Shown here in pieces: positions 27,801 to 36,207 of a stretch of 64,000 nt of DNA. The position numbers and the translations under genes are program-made. This DNA comes from Clostridiales bacterium (lineage in GTDB: Bacteria; Bacillota; Clostridia; Oscillospirales; Oscillospiraceae): contig CABIYX010000011.1 of assembly GCA_902363045.1 (NCBI GenBank), forward strand, positions 1 through 64,000, in the 5' to 3' direction. The notes beneath the pieces were generated by a model. The model was given only the letters and a program-made list of their open reading frames with translations. It had not been told where the DNA came from and ran no database searches. How positions within the stretch are numbered: the first letter of the stretch is position 1; each line of letters starts with the position of its first letter.

Positions 27801-28412
27801 GGCTTCGGCGGCGTGGACCATGTCCTGGCCTCCGGCGAGGATGTCAACGTCTTCGTGTTCGACACCGAGGTGTACTCCAACACCGGCGGACAGGCCTCCA
27901 AGGCCTCCAACATCGGCCAGGTGGCTCAGTTCGCCGCTGCCGGTAAGACCATCGCCAAGAAGAGCCTGGCGGAGATCGCCATGACCTATGGCTATGTGTA
28001 TGTGGCTCAGGTGGCCATGGGCGCCAACATGAACCAGACCCTGAAGGCCATTGCCGAGGCTGAGGCCTATCACGGCCCCTCCCTGATCATCGGCTACGCC
28101 CCCTGTGAGATGCACAGCATCAAGGGCGGCATGACCAACTGCCAGGGCGAGATGAAGAAGGCTGTGGAGTGCGGCTACTGGAACCTGTTCCGGTTCAACC
28201 CCGCTCTGAAGGCCGAGGGCAAGAACCCCTTCACCCTGGACAGCAAGGCTCCCGCCGGCGGCTATCAGGAGTTCCTGATGAACGAGGCCCGCTACTCCAG
28301 CCTGACCCGCTCCTTCCCCGACCGCGCCAAGGAGCTCTTCGCCCTGAACGAGGAGACCGCCAAGGCCCGCTACGAGAAGCTGCTGCGTCTGCAGAAGATG
28401 TACGAGGCCTGA
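24867..28412 (+). CDS. nifJ: pyruvate:ferredoxin (flavodoxin) oxidoreductase
   Basis: A 1181-residue single-chain enzyme, full length for the family. It oxidises pyruvate with CoA to acetyl-CoA and CO2 and reduces ferredoxin. Domains in order: N-terminal TPP-pyrimidine domain (YPITPSSPMAD, residues 25-35), domain II, the gamma-type domain near 400-620, a two-cluster ferredoxin domain (CIQCNQCSFVCPH near 695 and CMGCGVCAKICPVGA near 752), and the TPP-binding domain with GCAETSYARL and GGDGWAYDIGFGG. Codon use is strongly biased to C-ending codons, a sign of very high expression. It is monocistronic with strong terminators and is the central fermentation enzyme here. Confidence 0.98.
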   Translation: MARKFKTMDGNNAAAYVSYAFTEVAGIYPITPSSPMADYVDQWAAQGQKNIFGTTVKVIEMQSEAGAAGTVHGSLAAGALTTTYTASQGLLLMIPNMYKIAGELLPCVFHVSARTVAAQSLNIFGDHSDVMACRQTGFAMLAEGNVQEVMDLAPVAHLSAIKGRVPFINFFDGFRTSHEIQKVAIWDYKDLAEMVDMDAVEAFRKRALNPEHPTMRGSHENGDIFFQHREASNKYYDALPEIVEEYMGKVNAKLGTDYQLFNYYGAADADRVIIAMGSICDVAEEVIDYLNAQGEKVGLVKVRLYRPFRADKLIAAIPATAKKIAVLDRTKEPGALGDPLYLDVITALAGAGITDKTVVAGRYGLGSKDTPPKSVFAVYENLAQDAPKNHFTMGIVDDVTNTSLVEKDAPNTAAEGTIECKFWGLGGDGTVGANKNSIKIIGDHTDKYVQAYFQYDSKKTGGVTISHLRFGDHPIRSPYYINKADFVACHNPSYIVKGFPMVRDVKPGGTFLINCQWSDADLEKHMPAEAKRYIAANNIQVYTLDAIDLAARIGMGKRTNTILQSAFFSLAKVMPQEEAIQYMKDAATHSYLKKGQDVVDMNHKAIDAGATAYKKFEVPASWATAEDVKKENGHTGPAKLVDMVNKILDPVDRMDGDSLPVSAFEAHVDGTFELGAAAYEKRGVAVSVPAWDATKCIQCNQCSFVCPHATIRPYALTEEEAKNAPEAAKIVDIKAGKGKGVYKFAIAVSPLDCMGCGVCAKICPVGALTMVPQEQEAAQQDVFNYMVANVAAKEDVADLTVKGSQFKKPLLEFSGSCAGCAETSYARLITQLFGDRMYISNATGCSSIWGGPAATSPYATTAEGKGPAWANSLFEDNAEHGLGMYLGQKAIRERLIAQVKGMAESDQASESFKAAFQAFLDTKDDSTANAPAAKALIAELEKAAAEGCPVAPAVLAEKEYLSKKSVWIFGGDGWAYDIGFGGVDHVLASGEDVNVFVFDTEVYSNTGGQASKASNIGQVAQFAAAGKTIAKKSLAEIAMTYGYVYVAQVAMGANMNQTLKAIAEAEAYHGPSLIIGYAPCEMHSIKGGMTNCQGEMKKAVECGYWNLFRFNPALKAEGKNPFTLDSKAPAGGYQEFLMNEARYSSLTRSFPDRAKELFALNEETAKARYEKLLRLQKMYEA

Positions 28413-28443
28413 TCCCGGCCTGCGCCTGAGATCAAACCCGAAT

Positions 28444-28478
28444 AAAACCGGGGCGGATGGATTCCGCCCCGGTTTTTT
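28444..28478 (+). terminator. terminator of nifJ
   Basis: CCGGGGCGGA / TCCGCCCCGG with A-run before and TTTTTT after. Confidence 0.92.
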
Positions 28479-28480
28479 CA

Positions 28481-28521
28481 AAGGGACCTTCTTTCGCCCT
28501 GTGGGCGGGAGAAGGTCCTTT
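28481..28521. repeat. second hairpin after nifJ
   Basis: AAGGGACCTTC / GAAGGTCCTTT with CGCCC / GGGCG inside, directly after the terminator. It lacks a clear T-run and may add stability or act for the other strand. Confidence 0.65.
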
Positions 28522-28566
28522 GCATCCTGCCCCCCAAAAGCGGGGCAAAAGGCGCCCTGGAAGAAG

Positions 28567-28595
28567 TTGCAATCCGACTGTTTTTTTGCTATAAT
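28567..28595 (+). promoter_or_regulatory. promoter of smc
   Basis: TTGCAA (28567-28572), 17 bases, then TGC-TATAAT with -10 at 28590-28595. Transcription start would be near 28602, about 70 bases before the TTG start codon. Confidence 0.82.
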
Positions 28596-28669
28596 TATAA
28601 TCTATTTTTATGCCCATCAGTCCAAATGGAGGCCGGAGAGACGGCTCCGGCAAGAATGAGGTGTGCGAG

Positions 28670-31600
28670 TTGTACTTAAAGGCGCTTGAGATCCAGGGAT
28701 TCAAATCCTTCCCAGACAAGACGGTCCTGACCTTCGGAGAGGACATCACCGCCATTGTCGGACCCAACGGGTCAGGAAAATCCAATATTTCTGACGCCAT
28801 CCGCTGGGTCATGGGGGAGCAGTCCACCCGGACTCTCCGGGGGGGCAAGATGGAGGATGTGATCTTCGGCGGAACCGCCAGGCGGAAGCAGACGGGCTAT
28901 GCCGAAGTGTCCCTGGTGCTGGACAATACCGCCCATATCTTTGATATGGATGAGAGCGAGGTCATGGTGACACGGCGCTACTACCGCTCTGGGGAGAGCG
29001 AGTACTACATCAACCGCCGCTCTGTCCGCCTTCGGGATGTGAACGAGCTGTTTATGGACACCGGCCTGGGCCGGGAGGGCTACTCCATTATCGGACAGGG
29101 GCGCATCGATGAGATCCTGTCGGTGAAGTCTACCGACCGCCGGGAGATGTTCGAGGAAGCGGCGGGGATCTCCCGCTTCCGCCACCGGAAGGAGGAGGCG
29201 GAGCGGAAGCTGGAACGTACTGACGAGAACCTGCTGCGGATCAACGACAAGATCGATGAGCTGGAGCTCCAGGTAGAGCCCCTCCGGGAGCAGAGCGAGC
29301 GGGCCAAGCGATTCCTGATCCTCCGGGACGAGTTGAAGGGGCTGGAGATCTCTGTTTGGCTGGATACGCTGGAGCGGCTCCGGGCGGGAAGCATCAAGCT
29401 GGAGACTGACTATAAAGAGGCGGTCCGTCAAAAGGAGGCCGCAGAGCGGGCGATGGAGGAACGCTTTGGTGCGGCGGAGGCCCTATCTGCCCAAATGCGG
29501 GAAAAAGAGGTGGAGGCCGACCGGCTGCGCTTTGCCATTCAGGGTAGGGAGGCCACGGTCCGGGAGCTGGAGTCCTCCATTGCGGTGCTGAAAAGCAGCA
29601 TCCAGCACAATCTGGAGAACACGGCCCGCATCCGGGAGGAGCTGGAGCAGCGGGAGGGGCGGCAGGACAGCCTCTCCGGCCAGATCGCGGAGCGGAGCGC
29701 CCGGCTGACTGCGATCAATGAACAGCTGGAACAGGCCCGGAGAGAGGCGGAGGAGAAGAACGCCGCCGCCCAGGAGGCCCTGCGCTCGGCGGGGACTCTG
29801 GCCCGGGAACTGGAGGAGCTGCGGGGGATGGAGTCGGTCAAAACGGCCGACGCCCATCAGGCCAAGGCCCTGCTGTCCGCTCTGGCCGCCGCCGCCCAGG
29901 AGGTGATGGACCGGGACGGGGCGGTGCGTCAGGAACTCAGCCGGCTGGACCGGCGGCAGGCGGCGGCGGCGGCGGAGTCTGCCGCCGCGGTGAAGAAGCT
30001 TCAGGAGGCCCGGGAGGAGCGGGACGCGGTGAAAAACGTGATCTCGGGCTACACCTTGCGGCTGGACGGGCGGAAAAAGAAGGCGGAGCAGGCCAGAGAG
30101 CGCCATGTCCGCCTTAAAATGGACGAAAACGCCCTGATTTCCCGGATCCGGATGCTCCGTGAGATGGAGAAGCTCCATGAGGGGTACTCCAAGGCGGTGA
30201 AGCTGGTCATGGGGGAGGTCCAGAGGGGGACCCTGCACCACATCCACGGCCCAGTGGCCGGACTGCTCCATGTGCCGGACCGCTACACAGTGGCCATCGA
30301 GACCGCTCTGGGGGGCGCGATGCAAAACCTGGTGGTAGACCGGGAGGAGGATGGCAAGGCGGTCATCCAGTATCTGAAGCGGCGGGACGGAGGCCGGGCC
30401 ACCATCCTGCCCATCAGCTCCATCCGGCCCGGCGAGCTGCGGGAGGCGGGGAGCCTGTCCCGGGAGCCCGGCTTTGTCGGGGTGGCGGACCAGCTGGTCC
30501 AGTTTGATCCCCAGTACCGGGCCGTATTTTCCAATCTGCTGGGGCGTGTGGCGGTGATGGAGGATCTGGATACGGCCATCGCGGCCGCACGGCGGTATGG
30601 CTACCGCTTCCGGATCGTCACTCTGGACGGCCAGGTGCTCAATCCCGGCGGCTCCATGACCGGCGGCTCCGCTAGCCGCAGCGCCGGGATTCTCAGCCGG
30701 ACCAACGAGCTGGAGCGGCTGAACGCCCAGAGCGCCGCCCTGCGGGAGCAGCTGGAGCAGGCGGCCCGGACCTTGGAGGAGGCGGAGCGGGAGGCGAAGG
30801 GAGCCTCCTATGAGCTGGAGACCGCCCAGGCACAGCTCCGGGAGTGGGAGGACGCGGTGCTGAAGGCAGAGGCCCAGGTGGAGCACTGCCGCAGCGTGGC
30901 TGCCTCCCTGGAGGAGCAGCGGGAGAACCAGCGCGGCGAGCTGGAACAGCTCCAGGCCCGCACCGGCGAGATCGAGCGGGACATCCAGCGCGCCCGGGAC
31001 CGCATCCGGGAGCTGGAGGGGGAGGCCGCCGCCCTGAAGAGCGAGGCGGATGGCAAGGCCCGGGGCCAGAGCGACCTTCAGACTCGGTCGCTGGCTCTGA
31101 CTCAGGAGCTTTCCCAGCTCACGGCGGGGCTGGCTGCCCTGGAGGCAGAGCGGGAGGCCACCGCCCGCGGGCTGGAGGAGCTGGAGGGCCTGCGCCGGGA
31201 TCTGGCCGGCGACCAGGACCAGAGCCGGGCGCTGATTGGGGACTATCAGGAGAAAAACGCGAGCTTCGCCCGGGAGATCGGGGAGAAGGAGGGGCAGCTT
31301 CAAAAGCTGGCCCAAGAGAATCAGGAGCAGCAGCGGCAGATTGCCGGGCTGAATGAGGAGAAGCTGGCCCTGGAGGGCGAGCGGGTCAAGGCCACCCGGG
31401 AGGGGCAGGAGAAAAACCGGGAGCTGCTGGCCATCGGCGGGGAGGTGTCCCGCCTGGAGCAGAAAAAGATGGCCGCGGCCCTGGACGAAAAACAGCTGCT
31501 GGACAAGCTGTGGGAGACCTATGAGCTCTCCCACGAGGCGGCCAAACGCCTGCGGGTGGAGATCGAGTCCGTTTCCAAGGCGAGCCGCCGCATCGCCGAG

Positions 31601-32242
31601 CTGAAAAAGGGGATCTCCGCCCTGGGCAGCGTGAATGTGGGCGCCATTGAGGAGTTTCGGCGGGTGAATGAGCGCTATACCTATCTCACAGACCAGCGGG
31701 ACGATGTGGAGAAGGCCAAAAGGGAGCTGGAGGAGGTCATTGGGCAGATCACCGGCGAGATGAGGGCCATCTTCAGCCGGGAGTTCCAGAGCATCAACGC
31801 GTCCTTTGGACAGACCTTCCAGGAACTGTTCAGAGGAGGAAAGGCTACGCTGGAGCTGGAGGACCCGGACGACATCCTCAACTGCGGCATCGAGATCAAG
31901 GTCCAGCCCCCCGGAAAGGCGCTGAAGACCATCACTCTGCTGTCCGGCGGAGAGAAGGCCTTTGTGGCCATTGCCCTTTATTTCTCCATTTTGAAGGTGC
32001 GTCCCACCCCCTTTGTGGTCATGGATGAGATCGAGGCCGCCCTGGACGACAATAATGTGGTCCGGTTTGCCCGGTATATGCGGGGAATGGCGGAAAAGAC
32101 CCAGTTCATCGTCATCACCCACCGCCGGGGCACCATGGAGGAGGCCGACGTGCTCTACGGCGTCACCATGCAGGAGCAGGGGGTGTCTCGTATGCTGACC
32201 ATCAACCTGAACGATGTGGAAAAGGAATTGAAGCTCCGGTGA
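28670..32242 (+). CDS. smc: chromosome segregation ATPase SMC
   Basis: A 1190-residue condensin subunit of normal length that compacts and separates chromosomes with ScpA and ScpB. The N-terminal ATP-binding head has GPNGSGKSNI at residues 31-40. Long coiled coils flank a central hinge (GPVAGLLHVPDRYTVAIETALG, residues about 525-660), and the C-terminal head has LLSGGEKAFVAIAL and VVMDEIEAALDD. I chose the TTG at 28670 because SMC proteins begin at YLKALEIQGFKSF and GAGGTG lies 6 bases upstream; an upstream ATG extends it by 20 non-conserved residues. In many relatives ftsY follows directly, but here a transposase lies between. Confidence 0.97.
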   Translation: MYLKALEIQGFKSFPDKTVLTFGEDITAIVGPNGSGKSNISDAIRWVMGEQSTRTLRGGKMEDVIFGGTARRKQTGYAEVSLVLDNTAHIFDMDESEVMVTRRYYRSGESEYYINRRSVRLRDVNELFMDTGLGREGYSIIGQGRIDEILSVKSTDRREMFEEAAGISRFRHRKEEAERKLERTDENLLRINDKIDELELQVEPLREQSERAKRFLILRDELKGLEISVWLDTLERLRAGSIKLETDYKEAVRQKEAAERAMEERFGAAEALSAQMREKEVEADRLRFAIQGREATVRELESSIAVLKSSIQHNLENTARIREELEQREGRQDSLSGQIAERSARLTAINEQLEQARREAEEKNAAAQEALRSAGTLARELEELRGMESVKTADAHQAKALLSALAAAAQEVMDRDGAVRQELSRLDRRQAAAAAESAAAVKKLQEAREERDAVKNVISGYTLRLDGRKKKAEQARERHVRLKMDENALISRIRMLREMEKLHEGYSKAVKLVMGEVQRGTLHHIHGPVAGLLHVPDRYTVAIETALGGAMQNLVVDREEDGKAVIQYLKRRDGGRATILPISSIRPGELREAGSLSREPGFVGVADQLVQFDPQYRAVFSNLLGRVAVMEDLDTAIAAARRYGYRFRIVTLDGQVLNPGGSMTGGSASRSAGILSRTNELERLNAQSAALREQLEQAARTLEEAEREAKGASYELETAQAQLREWEDAVLKAEAQVEHCRSVAASLEEQRENQRGELEQLQARTGEIERDIQRARDRIRELEGEAAALKSEADGKARGQSDLQTRSLALTQELSQLTAGLAALEAEREATARGLEELEGLRRDLAGDQDQSRALIGDYQEKNASFAREIGEKEGQLQKLAQENQEQQRQIAGLNEEKLALEGERVKATREGQEKNRELLAIGGEVSRLEQKKMAAALDEKQLLDKLWETYELSHEAAKRLRVEIESVSKASRRIAELKKGISALGSVNVGAIEEFRRVNERYTYLTDQRDDVEKAKRELEEVIGQITGEMRAIFSREFQSINASFGQTFQELFRGGKATLELEDPDDILNCGIEIKVQPPGKALKTITLLSGGEKAFVAIALYFSILKVRPTPFVVMDEIEAALDDNNVVRFARYMRGMAEKTQFIVITHRRGTMEEADVLYGVTMQEQGVSRMLTINLNDVEKELKLR

Positions 32243-32246
32243 TGAT

Positions 32247-32916
32247 ATGGAATACCCAAATCGCAAGCATATTCGGCTGAAAGATTATGATTATAGCCGC
32301 AAGGGGGCATATTTTGTCACCATCTGCACCGAAAAACGGATGCAATTATTCCAGAATGTAGGGGCGGCCCCATGTGGCCGCCCGCAACAGGCCTATCGTT
32401 TGGCGCAGAGGTGGTTGGAGAAAATACCGGAAAAATATCCCACAGTTTCATTGAATCAATATGTGATCATGCCAAACCATATTCATTTGATCCTATTTTT
32501 CTCGGAAGAACAGATGGCGGGCGGCCCCATGTGGCCGCCCACAACAGGCCTATCGTTTAGCTCAGAGGTGGCTGGAGAAAATACCAGAGAAATATCCCAC
32601 AATTTCATTGGATAAATATGTGATTATGCCCAACCATCTTCATTTGATTCTATTCTTCTCGGAAGAACAGACGGCGGGCGGCCACATGGGGCCGCCCCTA
32701 CAAGAGGTCATGGATTGGTATAAGACAATGACAACAAATGAGTATATCCGGGGAGTCAAAGCCGGCATTTTTCCACCCTTTCAGAAGAAAATATGGCAGC
32801 GGGGCTATTATGATCATATAATCCGGAATGAGCGGGATTATCTGAATATTTGGACCTATATCGACCAGAACCCTGCCCGGTGGGGCGGGGACGAATACTT
32901 TGGAGGTACACCGTGA
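32247..32916 (+). pseudogene. REP-associated tyrosine transposase (Y1/HUH), broken by an internal duplication
   Basis: The N-terminal part (MEYPNRKHIRLKDYDYSRKGAYFVTICT) and the C-terminal part (WQRGYYDHIIRNERDYLNIWTYIDQNPARW) are those of RAYT proteins, which mobilise REP palindromes. A 157-bp segment is present twice in tandem (32364-32520 and 32521-32677). Because 157 is not a multiple of three, the reading frame breaks: one frame runs 32247-32615, the other 32608-32916. Both copies keep the HUH motif (MPNHIHLIL and MPNHLHLIL). The 3' end overlaps the next gene by GTGA. Activity as a full-length enzyme is not possible without frameshifting. Confidence 0.88.
32364..32677 (+). repeat. 157-bp tandem duplication bounded by GC-rich REP palindromes
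   Basis: Two copies with about 15 differences in 157 positions by my reading. Palindromes of the type GGGCGGCC-CATG-GGCCGCCC stand at its left edge (about 32363), at the junction (about 32520) and at the right edge (about 32677). The last continues as GCCGCCCCTAC, the usual REP end. Confidence 0.85.
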
Positions 32917-33221
32917 ACGAGAACGAAAACGAGAAGAAGAAAAACAGCTGGCTGCCCATTGTGGGCGGCATCGCCCTGATCATTGTGCTGTTTATCGTGG
33001 TCAAGCTGATTTTCGCCATGCTGGCGCAGGTCGTACCACCGGAGCGGCTGAACCCGGAGGCATTCGCCTCCCAATCACAGAGCCAGACTCAGGAGCAGCC
33101 CGCCGGAGACGGCCAGGCGGCCCAGGGGCCCGCGTTCTGCCCCTTCTGCGGGGAGGAGATGACCGACAGCTTCCAGTGGGGGCAGTTCTGTCCCTTCTGT
33201 GGAGAAAAGGTGGAGCGGTGA
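32913..33221 (+). CDS. membrane protein with C-terminal zinc ribbon
   Basis: A 102-residue protein. Residues 1-11 are charged (NENENEKKK), 13-36 form one membrane helix (LPIVGGIALIIVLFIVVKLIFAML split by no charge), then a Ser/Gln/Glu-rich linker. At the end are two CxxC pairs (FCPFCGEE and FCPFCGEK) making a zinc ribbon that would lie on the cytoplasmic or outer face depending on topology. GGAGG lies 7 bases before the GTG start. It overlaps the transposase stop by four bases (GTGA). Function unknown; the zinc ribbon probably mediates protein contacts. Confidence 0.8.
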   Translation: MNENENEKKKNSWLPIVGGIALIIVLFIVVKLIFAMLAQVVPPERLNPEAFASQSQSQTQEQPAGDGQAAQGPAFCPFCGEEMTDSFQWGQFCPFCGEKVER

Positions 33222-33281
33222 CTGGGCATGGCCTGAAACTGGAACCGGTTCCTGCAAGATTGTAACAGAGAGGAAGATACT

Positions 33282-34151
33282 ATGGGTTTCTTTGACAAAC
33301 TGAAAAAAATCAATATTTTTGCCAATTTCGGCTCTGAGCTCACCGACGACTTTTACGACGAACTGGAGGAGTCCCTGATCCTGGCGGACACGGGGATGGA
33401 CACCACCCTGGAGCTTGTAGAGGAACTGCGCCGCCGGGTGAAGGAGGAGCACATCAAGACGGTGGAGGAGGCGCGGGCCTGTATGTGCCGCTGCATCGCC
33501 GACGCCATGACCGTGGGGGACGCCGGACTGGATCTGTCCACCCGGCCCTCTGTGGTGCTGTTCATCGGGGTGAACGGGGTGGGCAAGACCACCACCATCG
33601 GAAAGATCGGCAGCCAGCTGCGCGCCGAACGGAAGAAGGTACTCTTCTGTGCCGCTGACACCTTCCGTGCCGCCGCCGCCGACCAGCTGACCGTATGGGC
33701 TGACCGGGCCGGCGTGGACATCATCAAGCAGCATGAGGGGGCGGACCCCGCCGCCGTGGTCTTTGACGCCGCCTCCGCCGCCAAGGCCCGGAACACCGAT
33801 GTGGTTTTGGTGGACACCGCCGGGCGGCTGCACAACAAGCAGAACCTGATGAATGAGTTGAACAAGATCTCCCGGGTCATCGACCGGGAACTGCCTAGCT
33901 GTGCCCGGGAGACCCTGCTGGTGCTGGACGCTACCACCGGACAGAACGGCCTGATCCAGGCCAAGCAGTTCAAGGAGACAGCCGGGATTACCGGCATCGT
34001 CCTGACCAAGCTGGACGGGACCGCCAAGGGGGGCATCGCCATCGCCATTGCCAAGGAACTGGGTGTGCCGGTGAAGTACGCCGGTGTGGGAGAGGGGATC
34101 GACGATTTGAAGCCCTTCGACGCGGAGGAGTTTGCACAGGCCCTGATTTGA
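33282..34151 (+). CDS. ftsY: signal recognition particle receptor FtsY
   Basis: A 289-residue SRP GTPase that docks SRP-bound ribosomes at the membrane. It has the helical N domain (residues 1-90) and the G domain with G1 GVNGVGKTTTIGK, AADTFRAAAADQL, DTAGRLHNKQNLMNEL, TKLDGTAKGG and the closing GVGEGIDDLKPFD. The acidic A domain of some FtsY proteins is absent, so it is a short NG-type receptor with an N-terminal amphipathic helix (GFFDKLKKINIF) for membrane binding. AGAGGAAG precedes the ATG. Confidence 0.96.
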   Translation: MGFFDKLKKINIFANFGSELTDDFYDELEESLILADTGMDTTLELVEELRRRVKEEHIKTVEEARACMCRCIADAMTVGDAGLDLSTRPSVVLFIGVNGVGKTTTIGKIGSQLRAERKKVLFCAADTFRAAAADQLTVWADRAGVDIIKQHEGADPAAVVFDAASAAKARNTDVVLVDTAGRLHNKQNLMNELNKISRVIDRELPSCARETLLVLDATTGQNGLIQAKQFKETAGITGIVLTKLDGTAKGGIAIAIAKELGVPVKYAGVGEGIDDLKPFDAEEFAQALI

Positions 34152-34175
34152 GTTAGGAATTAGGCTTGCGTAGGG

Positions 34176-34243
34176 GGCGGCCTCTGCGCCGCCCCGGATG
34201 CCATTTCGGAATTCGGAATGGATGGCGGCCTCTGCGCCGCCCC
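34176..34243. repeat. two REP-like palindromic units after ftsY
   Basis: The 20-mer GGCGGCCTCTGCGCCGCCCC occurs at 34176-34195 and 34224-34243. The first is preceded by GTAGGG, as in the REP near the transposase. The rest of 34152-34391 shows no gene; a GTTAGGAATTAG word at 34151-34162 recurs near 47.3 kb. Confidence 0.75.
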
Positions 34244-34391
34244 AGGTATCTGTTATGAAGCTTGCCCAGTAACGGACAGAGAACGCCCAGGCGGGTCATC
34301 ATTCTGAGATTTACGACTGAATTTACACTCTATCCATAGCTTCAAAGACCGGATTATGATACAATACGACCAAATAGAGAGGAAGTTATCC

Positions 34392-35108
34392 ATGACACGC
34401 ATTGATGGAAGAAAGCAGGATGAGCTCCGCCCGGTGGAGATCATCCCCAATATCAACAAATTCGCGGAGGGCTCCTGCCTGATCCGCTGCGGCAACACCC
34501 ATGTGCTGTGCACTGCCAGCGTGGAGGACAAGCCGCCCCGCCATGTCCCCGAGGGGGAGGGCTGGGTCACCGCCGAGTACTCCATGCTCCCCCGGGCCAA
34601 CCGGGAGCGGTCCCGCCGGGACATCTCCAAGCTGAAGCTCAACGGCCGCTCCGCCGAGATCCAGCGGCTCATTGGCCGGGCTCTGCGCTCTGTGGTGGAC
34701 ATGAAGAAGCTGGGGCCCTGGAACATCACCATCGACTGTGATGTGCTCCAGGGGGACGGAGGGACCCGCACCGCCTCCATCACCGGCGGCTTTGTGGCCA
34801 TGATGCTGGCCTTTCGGAAGATGATGGAGGCCGGACAGCTGGCGGAGTACCCGGTCAGCGGCTATGTGGCCGCCGTGTCTGCCGGAATAGTGGATGACAC
34901 GCCCCTGCTGGACCTGTGCTATGAGGAGGACTCCGCCGCCATGGTGGACCTGAACTGCGTCATGGACGACCAGGGCCGCCTCATCGAGATCCAGGGCACC
35001 GGCGAGGAACGCCCCTTTACCCTGGACGAGCAGCGGCAGCTGGTGGAGCTGTGCGAGAAGGGCATCCGGCAGCTTCAGGCGGTCCAGAAAGAGATCTTGG
35101 GCGTATAA
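34392..35108 (+). CDS. rph: ribonuclease PH
   Basis: A 238-residue phosphorolytic 3'-5' exoribonuclease that trims tRNA 3' ends, forming a hexameric ring. Conserved segments are RIDGRKQDELRPVEI, GSCLIRCGNTHVLC, GWVTAEYSMLPRAN, RSRRDI, QRLIGRALRSVVD and DCDVLQGDGGTRTASITG (with the phosphate-site Gly-Gly-Thr-Arg). The ATG at 34392 follows AGAGGAAG; an upstream ATG adds 12 unconserved residues. Gap to rdgB is 16 bases; the pair rph-rdgB is a common operon. Confidence 0.97.
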   Translation: MTRIDGRKQDELRPVEIIPNINKFAEGSCLIRCGNTHVLCTASVEDKPPRHVPEGEGWVTAEYSMLPRANRERSRRDISKLKLNGRSAEIQRLIGRALRSVVDMKKLGPWNITIDCDVLQGDGGTRTASITGGFVAMMLAFRKMMEAGQLAEYPVSGYVAAVSAGIVDDTPLLDLCYEEDSAAMVDLNCVMDDQGRLIEIQGTGEERPFTLDEQRQLVELCEKGIRQLQAVQKEILGV

Positions 35109-35124
35109 GCAGAGGAGAAATAAT

Positions 35125-35715
35125 ATGAAGCTGGTACTGGCGAGTAAAAACAAGAAAAAGCTGGTGGAGATGAACGAGATCCTGTCTCACCTTGGCATTG
35201 AGGTCTGCTCTGAGGCGGAGGCCGGCGTGGACGTGGAGGTGGAGGAGACGGGGACCACCTTTGAGGAAAATTCCCTGCTGAAGGCACGGGCTGTGATGGA
35301 GGCCAGCGGCCTGCCCGCCATCGCCGACGACTCCGGCCTGTGCGTGGACGCGCTGAACGGAGCGCCGGGGGTGTACTCCGCCCGCTACGGCGGCGAGGGG
35401 CTGGACGATACCGGCCGTTACCGGCTGCTGCTGGAGAACATGAGGGGCCAGATGCCCCGGACGGCGAAGTTTGTGTCCGTCATCACCTGCTGCTTCCCCA
35501 ATGGGGACGTGCTCACCGCCCGGGGGGAGTGTCCCGGGACCATCGCCTTCGCCCCTCAGGGGGAGGGCGGCTTCGGCTATGACCCGGTGTTTTTTGTGCC
35601 GCCGCTGAAAAAGACCTTCGCCCAGCTGACGGCGGAGGAGAAAAACGCCATCTCCCACCGTGGGAAGGCGCTGGAGGCGTTTCAGGTCAAGCTGAAGGAG
35701 TACCTGAAGCAGTAA
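35125..35715 (+). CDS. rdgB: XTP/dITP diphosphatase (RdgB/HAM1 family)
   Basis: A 196-residue enzyme that hydrolyses non-canonical purine triphosphates such as dITP and XTP, keeping them out of DNA. Motifs are LVLASKNKKKLVEM, TTFEENSLLKA, AIADDSGLCVDALNGAPGVYSARY and GGFGYDPVF, ending with SHRGKAL. The ribosome site GAGGAG lies 9 bases upstream. It follows rph by 16 bases. Confidence 0.97.
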   Translation: MKLVLASKNKKKLVEMNEILSHLGIEVCSEAEAGVDVEVEETGTTFEENSLLKARAVMEASGLPAIADDSGLCVDALNGAPGVYSARYGGEGLDDTGRYRLLLENMRGQMPRTAKFVSVITCCFPNGDVLTARGECPGTIAFAPQGEGGFGYDPVFFVPPLKKTFAQLTAEEKNAISHRGKALEAFQVKLKEYLKQ

Positions 35716-35743
35716 AAGCGGATGATCGAGGAGTGTCAGCAGG

Positions 35744-36058
35744 ATGACGAGTTGGCTTTTATTGGGAATCTCTTTGTTGGGAATAGGGGCGAGCTTTGTT
35801 TATCTGAATAAAATGACATCCCGGATGAAACAAGGAGACGGCCCGGGCGTAATACAAAACTGCCGTCGGCTGGCGTGGAGTTGGTCAGCCATGGTGCTGG
35901 GGCTCAACGGCTCAGATTTGGCTGGGCGGCTGGAAAATAATCCGCAGGCGTCTTTTTTCGATGAGTTTTGGCTTCAGGGACTCAGGGCAGCGCCTGCGGC
36001 ACTGGTCGGGGCCCTCGTTTGTTTGATATTTTGGAAAAAAGGGAAGAAACTTTACTGA
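35744..36058 (+). CDS. small membrane protein, hypothetical
   Basis: A 104-residue protein with hydrophobic segments at residues about 3-22, 44-56 and 82-97, and a basic end (KKGKKLY). I do not recognise a family. It starts at an ATG with GGAG 12 bases upstream and is 28 bases after rdgB, so it is likely part of the same operon. Codon use is less GC-rich than the neighbours. Confidence 0.6.
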   Translation: MTSWLLLGISLLGIGASFVYLNKMTSRMKQGDGPGVIQNCRRLAWSWSAMVLGLNGSDLAGRLENNPQASFFDEFWLQGLRAAPAALVGALVCLIFWKKGKKLY

Positions 36059-36099
36059 AAGGCGCTGGAGGTTTTTAAAGCTAAATTAGCGGAATATTT

Positions 36100-36207
36100 G
36101 AAGTGAGTATGCAGGGGGCGGCGCCTTCGCTGCCCCACCATATAAAAAACGGGTCGCGAGGGCGGCGACCCCTACGAAATACGCACCGTTCATAGGGCGC
36201 CACGACC
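36100..36207. repeat. REP-like palindromes before yhbY
   Basis: GGGGCGGCGCCTTCGCTGCCCC near 36115 and GGGTCGC / GCGACCC near 36151 followed by CCTAC. The words CCCCTAC(G/A)AAATACGCA recur at about 36165 and 36834. Confidence 0.6.

Noticed and set aside
24843..28481. A 1212-codon open frame antisense to nifJ
   Set aside because: It mirrors the strong C-ending codon bias of nifJ, which removes stops from the opposite strand. The product is His/Gly/Leu/Val-rich without domains, and nifJ has clear motifs throughout.
29483..32266. A 927-codon frame antisense to smc
   Set aside because: Leu/Gly/Gln-rich shadow of the SMC coiled coil, no domains.
32247..32916. Two intact small genes instead of one broken transposase
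   Set aside because: Each frame has only part of the RAYT fold, and the 157-bp duplication explains the split.
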